Assembly (NCBI RefSeq): GCF_947539375.1
Contig: NZ_OX443569.1
Span: 1,178,001 to 1,242,000 of the forward strand
Direction: 5' to 3'
DNA from: Lactobacillus isalae
GTDB taxonomy: Bacteria > Bacillota > Bacilli > Lactobacillales > Lactobacillaceae
Length of the DNA: 64,000 nt
Of this stretch, positions 45,628 through 54,357 are shown one piece after another. Under the pieces are notes generated by a model, which saw only the letters and a list, made by a program, of their open reading frames with translations, had not been told where the DNA came from and ran no database searches. The position numbers were made by a program, and so were the translations under genes. Numbering within the stretch: the first letter of the stretch is position 1; every line of letters begins with the position of its first letter.

Positions 45628-46736
45628 TATATCAACGCTCTTCTAATTCCTAAACCAATTCCTTCAGGTGTATATGCCTTTACTACAACGTTAGCTGGCG
45701 TTGTAATAAAACCTACGCCCCCAAATAAAATATCGCTTTTCTCTTTTGGTGAAAATGTTTGTCCCTTTAATGGACCTAAATCATCTTCCTTACTTGGTGG
45801 AAGCAATAAGTCATCTTTATGCTTTTCATAGAACGCATCAGCATTTTCAGTCTTTGTTCTATGAACATAAAGATCGCGAGCTACATAAATTGTAAAACCA
45901 GCAGATGGTCCATCAACATAATCAAATCGCCCTAATCCAGCTAAGAAAACTGTTTGTCCTGGTAAAAGCTGATAAGTGGCTGGCTTTAATGGCTTCTTTG
46001 GCTCAACAACTTCAAGTTCTTTTCCACTTAAGTGACTAGCTAATTGGTTAGCATTTAAAATTCCGGGAGTATCAATTAAATAATGACCATTAGAAAGAGG
46101 AATTTTAATTTCATCTAAAGTTGTTCCAGGAAACTTAGATGTAGTAATAACATCCTTCAAATCACTGTTCATATTAATGATGGCATTAATTAAGGTTGAT
46201 TTACCCACATTAGTAGTTCCCACAAAATAGATGTCTTTTTTTTCACCTTTTTTAGCTAAAAAAGCCATCAAATCATCTAAATTTTTCTTTTTAGCTGCTG
46301 AAACTAAAAAAATCTTTTCTGGCTTTAACCCATTTCGGTTAGCTTCTTGGCGCATCCAATCCTTAATTTTTGATTCTTTAGAATTTTTTGGAAATAGATC
46401 TACCTTATTGCCAACTAAAATATATTCATTTCCACCAATGAAACGCTTAATTGAAGAAATTAGTGAATTACTAAAGTCAAATAAGTCTACTACATTAACA
46501 ACTAATGCTTTCTTTTGACTGATTGAATTAAGCAATGCCAAAAAGTCATCGTTATTTTCTTCCACTGGCATAATTTCGTTATAGTGTCTTAATCTAAAAC
46601 AGCGCTGACAATATACTTCATTATCTTCGCTTTCTAAAGCTTTTTTTAAGGCAGATGATGGTAAGTATCCCGACTTTTTAGGATCTTGATCTTGTAAGAT
46701 ACTTCCACACCCAATACAACGTAATTCTTCACTCAT
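45627..46736 (-). CDS. yqeH: Ribosome biogenesis GTPase YqeH
   Basis: Circularly permuted GTPase used in 30S assembly. Zinc finger CIGCG ... CQRC at residues 6-42. G4 NKVDLFP precedes G1 GTTNVGKST, then G3 DTPG (HYLIDTPG), confirming the permutation. C-terminal extension as usual. 369 residues. ATGA overlap of 4 bases with yqeG. Confidence 0.96.
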   Translation of the reverse strand: MSEELRCIGCGSILQDQDPKKSGYLPSSALKKALESEDNEVYCQRCFRLRHYNEIMPVEENNDDFLALLNSISQKKALVVNVVDLFDFSNSLISSIKRFIGGNEYILVGNKVDLFPKNSKESKIKDWMRQEANRNGLKPEKIFLVSAAKKKNLDDLMAFLAKKGEKKDIYFVGTTNVGKSTLINAIINMNSDLKDVITTSKFPGTTLDEIKIPLSNGHYLIDTPGILNANQLASHLSGKELEVVEPKKPLKPATYQLLPGQTVFLAGLGRFDYVDGPSAGFTIYVARDLYVHRTKTENADAFYEKHKDDLLLPPSKEDDLGPLKGQTFSPKEKSDILFGGVGFITTPANVVVKAYTPEGIGLGIRRALI

Positions 46737-47251
46737 TCTAATTTCTCCTTAAAAACTACTGGTTTTCTTAAATTCAAAAAGAAAAAAATAAACTTTTCAA
46801 AGAAACGATTAATTCTTGTATTCCACTTATCAGTTTCAACTAGGGGTTTCACTAAAACCGTAGCTACCCCAGCTAAATTACCAGCCTGTATATCGGTAAT
46901 TAACTGGTCACCTACCATCAAAACTTGATCTTTTTCTAAATTCAGATCCTTCAATTCCTTGTTAATTCCAATAGGAAGAGGTTTTCTAGCTTTTGCAATA
47001 AAAGAAATATGATATGGATTTAAAACTTTGCCGATACGTTCTGCATTATTGTTTGAAATAACTACTAAGCGAATTCCAGCTTTTGATAAACGCTGATTCA
47101 GCTGATCCATTTCAATTGCTGTGTCAGCCTTATTCCAAGCAAGCAAGGTATTGTCCAAATCACTAAAAACAGCCTTAATTCCCATCTTTTTTAACTGTTT
47201 TGGATCTAAATTATAGATAGTATCTATTGTATAACGAGGTCTAAATAACAT
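46733..47251 (-). CDS. yqeG: YqeG family HAD phosphatase
   Basis: HAD-IIIA-type hydrolase with motif I FSDLDNTLLAW, motif II VVISNNN, Lys in ARKPLPIGIN and motif IV MVGDQLITDIQAG. 172 residues. First gene of the yqeG-yqeH-nadD-yqeK-rsfS-tmcAL-yceD run. Substrate not known. A -10-like TACTAT lies about 30 bases upstream of the ATG. Confidence 0.94.
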   Translation of the reverse strand: MLFRPRYTIDTIYNLDPKQLKKMGIKAVFSDLDNTLLAWNKADTAIEMDQLNQRLSKAGIRLVVISNNNAERIGKVLNPYHISFIAKARKPLPIGINKELKDLNLEKDQVLMVGDQLITDIQAGNLAGVATVLVKPLVETDKWNTRINRFFEKFIFFFLNLRKPVVFKEKLE

Positions 47252-47413
47252 TAAAAAATCTCCACTTTTTTCTCATATCTATAGTATCAGAAATCTTTAA
47301 TCTTTAGAAACATTTGATAATTGAAAAATTAAATTTTACTTTTCTTTAGCACAAAAGATGGTAAAATAAGAACAATTTAAATTTTTCCACCGTATTACAC
47401 AAAGGAGTTAAAA

Positions 47414-48421
47414 ATGAAAAATTTTATTGATCTCCATCTACATTTAGATGGTTCTTTGCCATACGCTACTGTAAAAAAGTTAATGGATAGTCACAATTTT
47501 CCAAGTTTAACTGACTCACAATTAAAAGAAAAGCTGTCTGTTTCTGAAAAATGTGCTAATTTACAAGAATATTTAACGAAATTTGATTTTCCATTGCTCT
47601 TTTTACAGACCAAAAAAGATTTAGACTTAGCAACTTTTGATCTCCTAAAAGAATTACGTTCTCAAGGACTCGTTTATTCTGAAATACGCTTTGCTCCGCA
47701 ACTACATACCCAAAAGAATCTAACTCAAGAAGATGCTGTCAAAGCTTGTATTTTAGGACTAAGAAAATTCTACAAATGGCAAGACGAGCAAAAGGACAAT
47801 TTTTATCATCTTCATGCGAATTTAATTCTCTGCCTTATGCGTCTGCCAAACCGTGAACAGGAAAACAACTTAACTGTTAAATTAGCTGCTAAATATGCTA
47901 ATGAACATGTTGCTGGAATTGACCTAGCAGGTCCAGAAGGACCAATTCCTAACAGAAAATTTAAGCCCTTCTTTGACGATGCAAAAGAAATGCATATTCC
48001 ATTCACAATTCATGCAGGAGAAGCTGCAGGTCCTGAATCCATGCAAGAAGCACTAGATTTAGGCACTAAACGAATTGGGCACGGAGTTCGTTGCTTAGAA
48101 AGTGAGCAACTAGTTCATGAATTAGTTGACCGAAATATTACTCTAGAATGTTGTGCTACTTCTAATCTCAATACTAAAGTATTTAAAAATATTGACTCTT
48201 ATCCAATCAGAAAACTACTCTCAAGAAAAATAAAAGCAACACTGAATTGTGATAATATGACTGTTTCAAATACTAACTTACCTAAAGAATTTGAACTACT
48301 TGAAGCAAAAACAAAGCTTACAAATATAGATGAACATCAATTACTATTGAACTCTATTAATGCAGCCTTTGTGACAGATCAAGAAAAAAGTCGCTTATTC
48401 CATATCTTTAGTACAAATTGA
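47414..48421 (+). CDS. add: Adenosine deaminase
   Basis: Deaminates adenosine to inosine in purine salvage. Zinc ligands HLHLDGSL (HxH) and HAGEAAGPESM, the catalytic GHGVR, CATSNLNT and the DN pair in LNCDNMTVSNT. 335 residues. AAGGAG lies 7 bases before the ATG. It is monocistronic, ending at a strong terminator that also faces rplT. Confidence 0.96.
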   Translation: MKNFIDLHLHLDGSLPYATVKKLMDSHNFPSLTDSQLKEKLSVSEKCANLQEYLTKFDFPLLFLQTKKDLDLATFDLLKELRSQGLVYSEIRFAPQLHTQKNLTQEDAVKACILGLRKFYKWQDEQKDNFYHLHANLILCLMRLPNREQENNLTVKLAAKYANEHVAGIDLAGPEGPIPNRKFKPFFDDAKEMHIPFTIHAGEAAGPESMQEALDLGTKRIGHGVRCLESEQLVHELVDRNITLECCATSNLNTKVFKNIDSYPIRKLLSRKIKATLNCDNMTVSNTNLPKEFELLEAKTKLTNIDEHQLLLNSINAAFVTDQEKSRLFHIFSTN

Positions 48422-48423
48422 GA

Positions 48424-48455
48424 AAAAAATGCTCCGCTGATGCGGAGCATTTTTA
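48424..48455. terminator. Bidirectional terminator between add and rplT
   Basis: Perfect stem AAAAATGCTCCGC / GCGGAGCATTTTT with a TGAT loop. Confidence 0.92.
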
Positions 48456-48461
48456 ATATCT

Positions 48462-48818
48462 TTAGTTCAAAGCTTTCTTAGCAGCATCTGCTAAATCAGC
48501 AAAAGCCTTTTCGTCGTTGTAAGCAATGTCAGCTAACATCTTACGGTTCATGTCAATACCAGCTACTTTCAAGCCGTGCATTAACTTAGAGTATGAAAGA
48601 CCGTTTTGTCTTGCAGCAGCGTTGATACGAGCGATCCATAATTTTCTGAATTCACTCTTACGCTTCTTACGGTCACGGAAAGCATATTTACGAGAAACAA
48701 ATACTTGAGTACTTGCTGCTTTAAATTGTAAGTGTTTTGAGCCACGGTAACCCTTGGCTAACTTCATGATCTTCTTACGACGAGCGCGTGTTACGGTTCC
48801 ACCTTTAGTTCTTGGCAT
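48462..48818 (-). CDS. rplT: 50S ribosomal protein L20
   Basis: 118 residues with the family start [26 protein letters not shown] and the [24 protein letters not shown] region. It binds 23S rRNA early in assembly and, in Firmicutes, represses its own operon through the leader upstream of infC. Last gene of infC-rpmI-rplT. AGGAGG before the ATG. Confidence 0.99.
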   Translation of the reverse strand: MPRTKGGTVTRARRKKIMKLAKGYRGSKHLQFKAASTQVFVSRKYAFRDRKKRKSEFRKLWIARINAAARQNGLSYSKLMHGLKVAGIDMNRKMLADIAYNDEKAFADLADAAKKALN

Positions 48819-48850
48819 CTAAAATTCCTCCTCAAAAAGTCTTCTAATAA

Positions 48851-49051
48851 TTAACGCATTTGGGAAAGCATCTGTTTGATGCGCTTTAAGTCACTTGCTG
48901 AAACCATAGCAGCTTTTCTCAAATGACGACGTTGTTTCTTAGTCTTACCGTGGAAACGGTGTCCAGTGTAAGCATGGTGACGCTTTAAACCACCATTAGC
49001 AGTTCTTTTGAAACGCTTTGCTGAAGCGCGGTGTGTTTTTTGCTTTGGCAT
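48851..49051 (-). CDS. rpmI: 50S ribosomal protein L35
   Basis: 66 residues, [20 protein letters not shown] at the start and [20 protein letters not shown] at the end. Strongly basic. GGAGG lies before the ATG. Lies between infC (19 bases) and rplT (32 bases). Confidence 0.99.
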   Translation of the reverse strand: MPKQKTHRASAKRFKRTANGGLKRHHAYTGHRFHGKTKKQRRHLRKAAMVSASDLKRIKQMLSQMR

Positions 49052-49069
49052 ATCTATTCCTCCAATTAA

Positions 49070-49600
49070 CTACTTTTTCTTTTTATCTTTCTCACTTAAT
49101 GGAGCAAGCATTAAGAACATTGAACGGCCTTCCATCTTAGGCTTAGTAACTACATTAGATAAGTCACTAGCTTCATCAGCCATCTTTTCTAAGACCTGTT
49201 TACCTAACTCCTTGTGAGTAATTGCCCGGCCTCTAAAGCGAATAGAAACTCTAACTTTAGCGCCTTTGGTCAAGAATTTACGAACATGCTTTAACTTAGT
49301 GTCAAAGTCATTACCTTCGATTGTTGGACTTAAACGAATTTCTTTGACAGCCATAACCTTTTGATTCTTACGGTTTTCTTTGGCTTTCTTTTGTTGTTCA
49401 AACCGGAATTTTCCGTAATCCATAATTCTAGCAACAGGTGGCTTAGCATTAGGAGAAAGTAAAACCAAATCAAGGTCAGCGTCAGCTGCTTTACGTAAAG
49501 CTTCATTCTTGGATACGACACCAACTTGTTGGCCATCGACTCCAATTAAACGAACTTCACGAGCACGAATATCTTCGTTTAAGATCATATTTCTTGGTAT
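49070..49600 (-). CDS. infC: Translation initiation factor IF-3, probable AUA start
   Basis: Dissociates ribosomes and proofreads the start codon. N-terminal domain NEDIRAREVRLIGVDGQQVG, linker RIMDYGKFRFEQQKKAKENRK and C-terminal KVMAVKEIRLSPTIEGNDFDTKLKH. From ATG 49586-49588 the protein has 172 residues, but no ribosome site sits near: GGAGGTG (49608-49614) is 19 bases upstream. Seven bases after that site is ATA (49598-49600), in frame, giving 176 residues. A TGA three codons upstream closes the frame. I start at ATA, in line with the known use of rare starts by infC. The ATG is the fallback. Confidence 0.9.
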   Translation of the reverse strand: MPRNMILNEDIRAREVRLIGVDGQQVGVVSKNEALRKAADADLDLVLLSPNAKPPVARIMDYGKFRFEQQKKAKENRKNQKVMAVKEIRLSPTIEGNDFDTKLKHVRKFLTKGAKVRVSIRFRGRAITHKELGKQVLEKMADEASDLSNVVTKPKMEGRSMFLMLAPLSEKDKKKK

Positions 49601-49632
49601 GAGTATTCACCTCCACGTTAATTTCGAGGACA

Positions 49633-49741
49633 AGAAAAAAGCGGGCAAAGTCAACGCCCGCTTTTAATCAACAGATATTATCGATCAGCCTAGAGGTTAT
49701 TTAACTTAGGCGAGAAGCGGGAGCTTCTTCTTGTTCTCAAC
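49633..49741 (-). promoter_or_regulatory. L20 leader of infC-rpmI-rplT
   Basis: Transcribed leader of about 110 bases ending in a terminator (stem GCGGGC/GCCCGC, 49641-49646 and 49656-49661, followed by T). Upstream reads CTCCCGCTTCTCGCC, similar to the L20-binding rRNA site. This arrangement matches the Firmicute L20 leader, where L20 stabilises the terminator. Exact folding not tested. Confidence 0.82.
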
Positions 49742-49747
49742 TTCTAA

Positions 49748-49775
49748 ATTATACCATCTAATTAATTTACGTCAA
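49748..49775 (-). promoter_or_regulatory. Promoter of the infC operon
   Basis: -35 TTGACG (49770-49775), 16-base spacer, -10 TATAAT (49748-49753); a strong sigma-A promoter just after the stop of the CPBP gene. Confidence 0.8.
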
Positions 49776-49778
49776 GAA

Positions 49779-51029
49779 CTAATTAAATGCAACCATTAAT
49801 TTTTTCAGTGGCACATTCATCAATCGGTCCGCATTTTCTTCTAACAATTCTCTTCTTTTACCATACATCATCCAAATTGTAACAACTAATGGAACTAAAA
49901 CCATTAAAACTTCAGAGATATAATCTGTAGCCCAGCCATTGAATTGCCAGCCCGCAGAATTCCAACCAGTTTGCAGATTTGCAAGATAATCCATCCAGAA
50001 GTGAAAAATCATTGGTAACCAAAGCTTTCCGCTATATAAGTAAAGAACAGCCCATAAAAAACCACTTCCCATTACTCCAATAACTTGAGCAATTGTAGCT
50101 TCAAATGTTTCACCATTCCACCCAATGTTACCTAGATGAGATAATCCGAAAAGAAGTGCAGAACCATAGATTGCTATTGGTACACGCCAACTACGATATC
50201 GCTTAAAACCAGCAAGTAAAATTATAATAGCCAAATATCTTTCAGTTTCTTCCAGTATTCCTGGCTCTAAAGCAGATGTAAAACTTGCAATCGTAAAATA
50301 TTTTTTCTGCAAATCAATTGAATATTTAAAAAATGCTGTATAAATTTGCTTATCATAGTTAATAAAGGCATTATAAAACACATCGATAGACGCAAACAGG
50401 ATCAGTAATATTAAAACTGAATATTGAAAGCTTCTACTTTTTACAAACTTTAAATTAGGATTAAAGTGAAAACCCCATTCTTTTCCTAAAAAGCAAGCTA
50501 AGATTAATAGAGCAAGCGCTGCAATTACCCCTTGGCTAGTAATTGAATGAAGCCATGGTAAATTCTTGCTAATTTTCAATAAAGAATCGGGACCATATTG
50601 TGTTCCTAGAAGACCAACTCCTATTAAACGCAAAAACCAATTCTTCAAGGTACCCACAAATAAAATCGCTAATGGTAGCAGTAAAACTAAATAGCTCATC
50701 CAGAGTAAAAGAACCCATAGAATTTCTAATTGAGGGACATTTTTTAAGAAGTAATTACCTATCTCTACCCACACGCTTGGGAATAAAGTACTTAGGCCAA
50801 ATAAATTTAGCCATCTTACAATTTCAAAGATTATTACGTTCTGTCTATTTACTTTTTGACTGTATAGATTAAGTCCAAGAACAATTATAAAAAAAGCTCC
50901 TTGAATTAAAATTCCTAAACTCTTTTTATTCTGAGATGGAACTTCTAAAAATATTCCGATAAGTGCGATTAATAATTGGACATCAAAAATTTGTTGCCAT
51001 CTCTTATGTGACAAAATAAAATTTTTCAT
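49779..51029 (-). CDS. CPBP family intramembrane metalloprotease
   Basis: Polytopic membrane protein, about ten hydrophobic helices in 416 residues. CPBP/Abi motifs near the C-terminus: EETERYLAI (EExxxR-like), FGLSHLGN and HFWMDYLANL. Relatives process prenylated proteins or protect against bacteriocins; this one has no bacteriocin genes nearby, so the role is open. GGAGGA sits before the ATG. A possible -10 TATAAT is seen about 30 bases upstream. Confidence 0.85.
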   Translation of the reverse strand: MKNFILSHKRWQQIFDVQLLIALIGIFLEVPSQNKKSLGILIQGAFFIIVLGLNLYSQKVNRQNVIIFEIVRWLNLFGLSTLFPSVWVEIGNYFLKNVPQLEILWVLLLWMSYLVLLLPLAILFVGTLKNWFLRLIGVGLLGTQYGPDSLLKISKNLPWLHSITSQGVIAALALLILACFLGKEWGFHFNPNLKFVKSRSFQYSVLILLILFASIDVFYNAFINYDKQIYTAFFKYSIDLQKKYFTIASFTSALEPGILEETERYLAIIILLAGFKRYRSWRVPIAIYGSALLFGLSHLGNIGWNGETFEATIAQVIGVMGSGFLWAVLYLYSGKLWLPMIFHFWMDYLANLQTGWNSAGWQFNGWATDYISEVLMVLVPLVVTIWMMYGKRRELLEENADRLMNVPLKKLMVAFN

Positions 51030-51109
51030 TCTATTCCTCCAGTTAGTTATCTAGTTTTTTTATTATAAAGATCTCTCATTTTTTTAAAGACATTTCATGC
51101 ATAAGGAAA

Positions 51110-51132
51110 AGAACTCATCTGTTGTGAGTTCT
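51110..51132. repeat. Hairpin in the CPBP-thrS gap
   Basis: Stem AGAACTCA / TGAGTTCT with a 7-base loop. No long T-run; may be a second weak terminator for thrS or simply an inverted repeat. Confidence 0.4.
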
Positions 51133-51173
51133 TTGAAAATTAGACGTTCTTAGTGAATGGTTATTTTCTATAA

Positions 51174-51208
51174 AAAATCCGCCAGGATCTTCTTCCTAGC
51201 GGATTTTT
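51174..51208 (-). terminator. Terminator after thrS
   Basis: Stem AAAAATCCGC / GCGGATTTTT with an internal CAGGA/TCCTA pairing, 21 bases beyond the thrS stop. Confidence 0.85.
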
Positions 51209-51229
51209 ATTATTTATCAAACATCAAAA

Positions 51230-53161
51230 CTATTTTTCTCTTGAGTATGACTTAACATCTGCATCAATTTCAGCAATAAAGTCATCTAAACTCTTAGAAA
51301 TTTGTTCTTCAGTACCGTAACGACGAACATTAACACCATTTGCGTTCATTTCTTCGTCACCTAAAACTAAAGTATAAGGAACCTTTTGAGTTTGTGATTC
51401 ACGAATCTTGTAGCCAAGTTTTTCATTTCTGTGGTCTACTTCGGCTCTAAATCCACGCTTAGCTAATTCAGCACGAACCTTGTCAGCATATTCACCGTGG
51501 GCTTCTTCGTTAACTGGAATAATTTCAGCTTGAATTGGAGCAAGCCAAGTTGGGAATGCACCCTTGTAAATTTCAGTTAAGTAAGCAATGAATCTTTCCA
51601 TAGTACCAACAATACCACGGTGAATCATAACTGGACGGTGTTCTTCACCATCTTGACCCACATAAGTTAAGCCAAATCTTTCTGGAAGCATAAAGTCAAG
51701 TTGGATAGTTGACATAGTTTCATCATTACCCAAAGCAGTCTTAGTTTGAATATCAAGTTTAGGACCGTAGAATGCAGCTTCACCTTCTGCTTCAACGTAG
51801 TCAAGACCAAGGTCATCCATAGCTGCCTTAAGCATTGATTGAGATCTTTCCCACATTTCATCATTTGCGTAGTACTTGTCAGTATTCTTTGGATCACGGT
51901 AAGAAAGTCTGAAGTAGTAATCAGTAATATCAAAGTCCTTGTAAACATCCATGATTAACTTCAAAACCTTAGCAAATTCTTCACGAATTTGATCAAGTGC
52001 TACGAAAGTGTGCCCATCATTCAAAGTCATTTCACGTACACGTTGTAAACCAGATAAGGCACCTGATTTTTCATATCTGTGCATCATACCTAATTCAGCA
52101 ATACGGATTGGCAATTCACGGTATGAACGAATGTGGTGCTTATAAATTTGAATATGTGAAGGACAGTTCATTGGACGAAGTTCAAGCATTTCGCCATCAC
52201 CCATGTCCATTGGTGGGAACATATCATCTCTATAGTGTGCCCAGTGACCAGAAGTCTTGTAAGCATCTACGTTCATTAAAACTGGAGTATAAACGTGTTC
52301 ATAACCGTCAGCAACTTCCTTATCCACAATGTATCTTTCAACAACGCGGCGAATAGTAGCACCCTTTGGCATCCAGTAAGGAAGACCTGCTCCAACTTTA
52401 GGATCAACAAAGAATAAATCTAAGTCTCTACCAATAGTTCTGTGGTCTCTTTCTTTAATTTCAGCACGACGCTTCAAATCTTCATCTAAGGCAGCCTTCT
52501 TAAAGAATGCAGTACCAAAGATTCTTTGAAGCATTGGGTTAGAAGACTTACCTAACCAGTATGCACCTGCAACTGATAAAAGCTTAAAGTTCTTAATCTT
52601 ACCAGTGTTTGGCAATAAAGCATCAAAACCAAAGTCAACAAAGTCACCTAACTTGTAAACTGCAACTTCGTCTTTTTCATCTTTCAAAAGATCTAATTTG
52701 AATTGGTCATCTTTAAAGATTTCTTCCAATTCACTCTTCTTCATTGAAGTATATTCAATCTTTTCACCATTCTTGATGGCTTTTTGCATTTCTTTTTCAA
52801 GTTCTGGTAATTCTGTGATCTTAATTTGATCTTCTTTATCAGTATCTACAAAGAAACCACCTTCATCGGCTTCGTGCATCCCTAAACGTAATTCTGGGTA
52901 TTTGCGCTTAGCAACAGCTTCAAGTAAGAATGCAGCAGTGGCACGTAAAATATCTAAGCCTTCTTCGTCTTTATCAGTAATGATAGCTGCTTCTACGTCT
53001 TCATCGACAACATAGTCTAAAGGCTTCATTACGCCATTAATTTTTGCACCAACAGCAGCTTTTCCTAGAGAAGTAGCAATTGAAGATGCTAGTTCTTTAA
53101 CAGAAACTGCCTTGTCAAAATCTTTCTTTGAGCCGTCTGGCAAAGTTACAGAAAAACTCAT
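51230..53161 (-). CDS. thrS: Threonyl-tRNA synthetase
   Basis: Domains in order: TGS (about 1-62), the N2 editing domain (to about 240), class II core with motif 2 ([28 protein letters not shown]) and motif 3 ([17 protein letters not shown]), then an anticodon-binding domain starting near [15 protein letters not shown]. Zn ligands Cys in RPMNCPSH and two His. 643 residues. The frame is preceded by a T-box; terminator downstream. Confidence 0.98.
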   Translation of the reverse strand: MSFSVTLPDGSKKDFDKAVSVKELASSIATSLGKAAVGAKINGVMKPLDYVVDEDVEAAIITDKDEEGLDILRATAAFLLEAVAKRKYPELRLGMHEADEGGFFVDTDKEDQIKITELPELEKEMQKAIKNGEKIEYTSMKKSELEEIFKDDQFKLDLLKDEKDEVAVYKLGDFVDFGFDALLPNTGKIKNFKLLSVAGAYWLGKSSNPMLQRIFGTAFFKKAALDEDLKRRAEIKERDHRTIGRDLDLFFVDPKVGAGLPYWMPKGATIRRVVERYIVDKEVADGYEHVYTPVLMNVDAYKTSGHWAHYRDDMFPPMDMGDGEMLELRPMNCPSHIQIYKHHIRSYRELPIRIAELGMMHRYEKSGALSGLQRVREMTLNDGHTFVALDQIREEFAKVLKLIMDVYKDFDITDYYFRLSYRDPKNTDKYYANDEMWERSQSMLKAAMDDLGLDYVEAEGEAAFYGPKLDIQTKTALGNDETMSTIQLDFMLPERFGLTYVGQDGEEHRPVMIHRGIVGTMERFIAYLTEIYKGAFPTWLAPIQAEIIPVNEEAHGEYADKVRAELAKRGFRAEVDHRNEKLGYKIRESQTQKVPYTLVLGDEEMNANGVNVRRYGTEEQISKSLDDFIAEIDADVKSYSREK

Positions 53162-53169
53162 AAATTTTT

Positions 53170-53400
53170 ACCTCCAAATAAAAAATCCCAGCACTAAAAA
53201 TAGTGCTGGGACGTTAAAATACGTGGTTCCACCCGAAATTCGAACTAATTGTCAAAAACTAGTTCCTCTAAAGGTCGTTAATGGTACCTAGCCAAATTAT
53301 AAAAATTTCAGGAATGAAATTGGGGTCTTCTTCTAATCAGGAGCTTCCAGAACTAGGCTCCTGTCTCTGAGTTGAAGAAAATCATGTCTTTCATTGACTT
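53170..53400 (-). promoter_or_regulatory. T-box riboswitch of thrS
   Basis: Minus-strand T-box core GGGTGGAACCACG (plus 53222-53234), then a terminator (stem TCCCAGCACTA/TAGTGCTGGGA with loop AAAA, T-run 53180-53185). Antiterminator alternative uses the T-box. A candidate Thr specifier ACC is in AGACCCCAA of stem I; tentative. Confidence 0.9.
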
Positions 53401-53402
53401 TC

Positions 53403-53430
53403 ATTATACTAGCTCATCGAACAGATGCAA
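53403..53430 (-). promoter_or_regulatory. Promoter of the thrS T-box
   Basis: -35 TTGCAT (53425-53430), 16-base spacer, -10 TATAAT (53403-53408). Confidence 0.7.
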
Positions 53431-53443
53431 GAGAAATTTTAAA

Positions 53444-54343
53444 TTAATTTCTACGATTTTTACCACCAACAAAAACTTCCTTACTTAAAAAGCGAACCCG
53501 CTCCATTAATCGTCTTGCCTTAACTTCATCGACATTATTTCTAGTTTCAGCAAAATGATCTGTTAAATCATCCATAGTCATATTTGAACTAAAGAAAGTG
53601 GGTAAAACATTATCCATTCGCTTTTGTAAAATTACGCCTAAGACGTCATCGCGTGACCATTCACTTAATGTCTCTGCACCAATATCATCAAAAATCAAGA
53701 CCGGAGCTGAAGCAATACGATCAATTTCATCATTTAGACTATTATCTTGGAAATGGCTACCTAGACTAGCGATAAAAGAAGGCACATGCAAAAATACCAC
53801 GCGACTTCCTTGACGAGCAATTGCATTTGCTAAACCAGCTAAAATATAAGTCTTTCCGACTCCAAAATCACCAGTCAAATATAAACCTTTTAGATGTTTA
53901 TTCTTTCTAAAGCTAGCCAAAAACATAGCTACTTCATTTAAAGCACTATCACGTTCAGGAGTTGAATCAACATTCTCTAATTCAACATGACGAAGCTTAC
54001 CGGGTAAATCAATTAATTCAATTCTACGCTCTGCTCGCATCTTAGCTTCTGAATTTAATTTAGCTTCAGTTGGAACATAAGTAATGTCTATTACTTTTCC
54101 ATTAAGAAAGAGTCTTGGCGTATATCCTTCCATTACCGGATTCGGCGATTCAATTTGTTCAACATAGTTAAAAATTGTAGGAAGTGAAGCCTGGACAATT
54201 TCTTTATTTAATTTATCTTTATTTTGCGCAAGAAAAGCTTGGACACTAGGATGCTTTATTGCTGTTTTAGCAATCTTCTTACCATCTTCGCCCAATTTTC
54301 TTTTCTTTATAATACGTGTAATTACTTCAGAAATATCTTCCAC
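53444..54343 (-). CDS. dnaI: Primosomal protein DnaI (helicase loader)
   Basis: AAA+ loader of the replicative helicase. N-terminal helicase-binding domain, then the ATPase with Walker A GDFGVGKTYIL near residue 170, Walker B VLIFDDIGAE and sensor SSNMTM. 299 residues, normal. Lies 14 bases after dnaB in polA-mutM-coaE-nrdR-dnaB-dnaI. Confidence 0.95.
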   Translation of the reverse strand: MEDISEVITRIIKKRKLGEDGKKIAKTAIKHPSVQAFLAQNKDKLNKEIVQASLPTIFNYVEQIESPNPVMEGYTPRLFLNGKVIDITYVPTEAKLNSEAKMRAERRIELIDLPGKLRHVELENVDSTPERDSALNEVAMFLASFRKNKHLKGLYLTGDFGVGKTYILAGLANAIARQGSRVVFLHVPSFIASLGSHFQDNSLNDEIDRIASAPVLIFDDIGAETLSEWSRDDVLGVILQKRMDNVLPTFFSSNMTMDDLTDHFAETRNNVDEVKARRLMERVRFLSKEVFVGGKNRRN

Positions 54344-54357
54344 CAGTACAACACTTC

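Noticed and set aside
51110-51132. Strong terminator call for the 8-bp hairpin
   Set aside because: It has no proper T-run, so it is listed only as a repeat.
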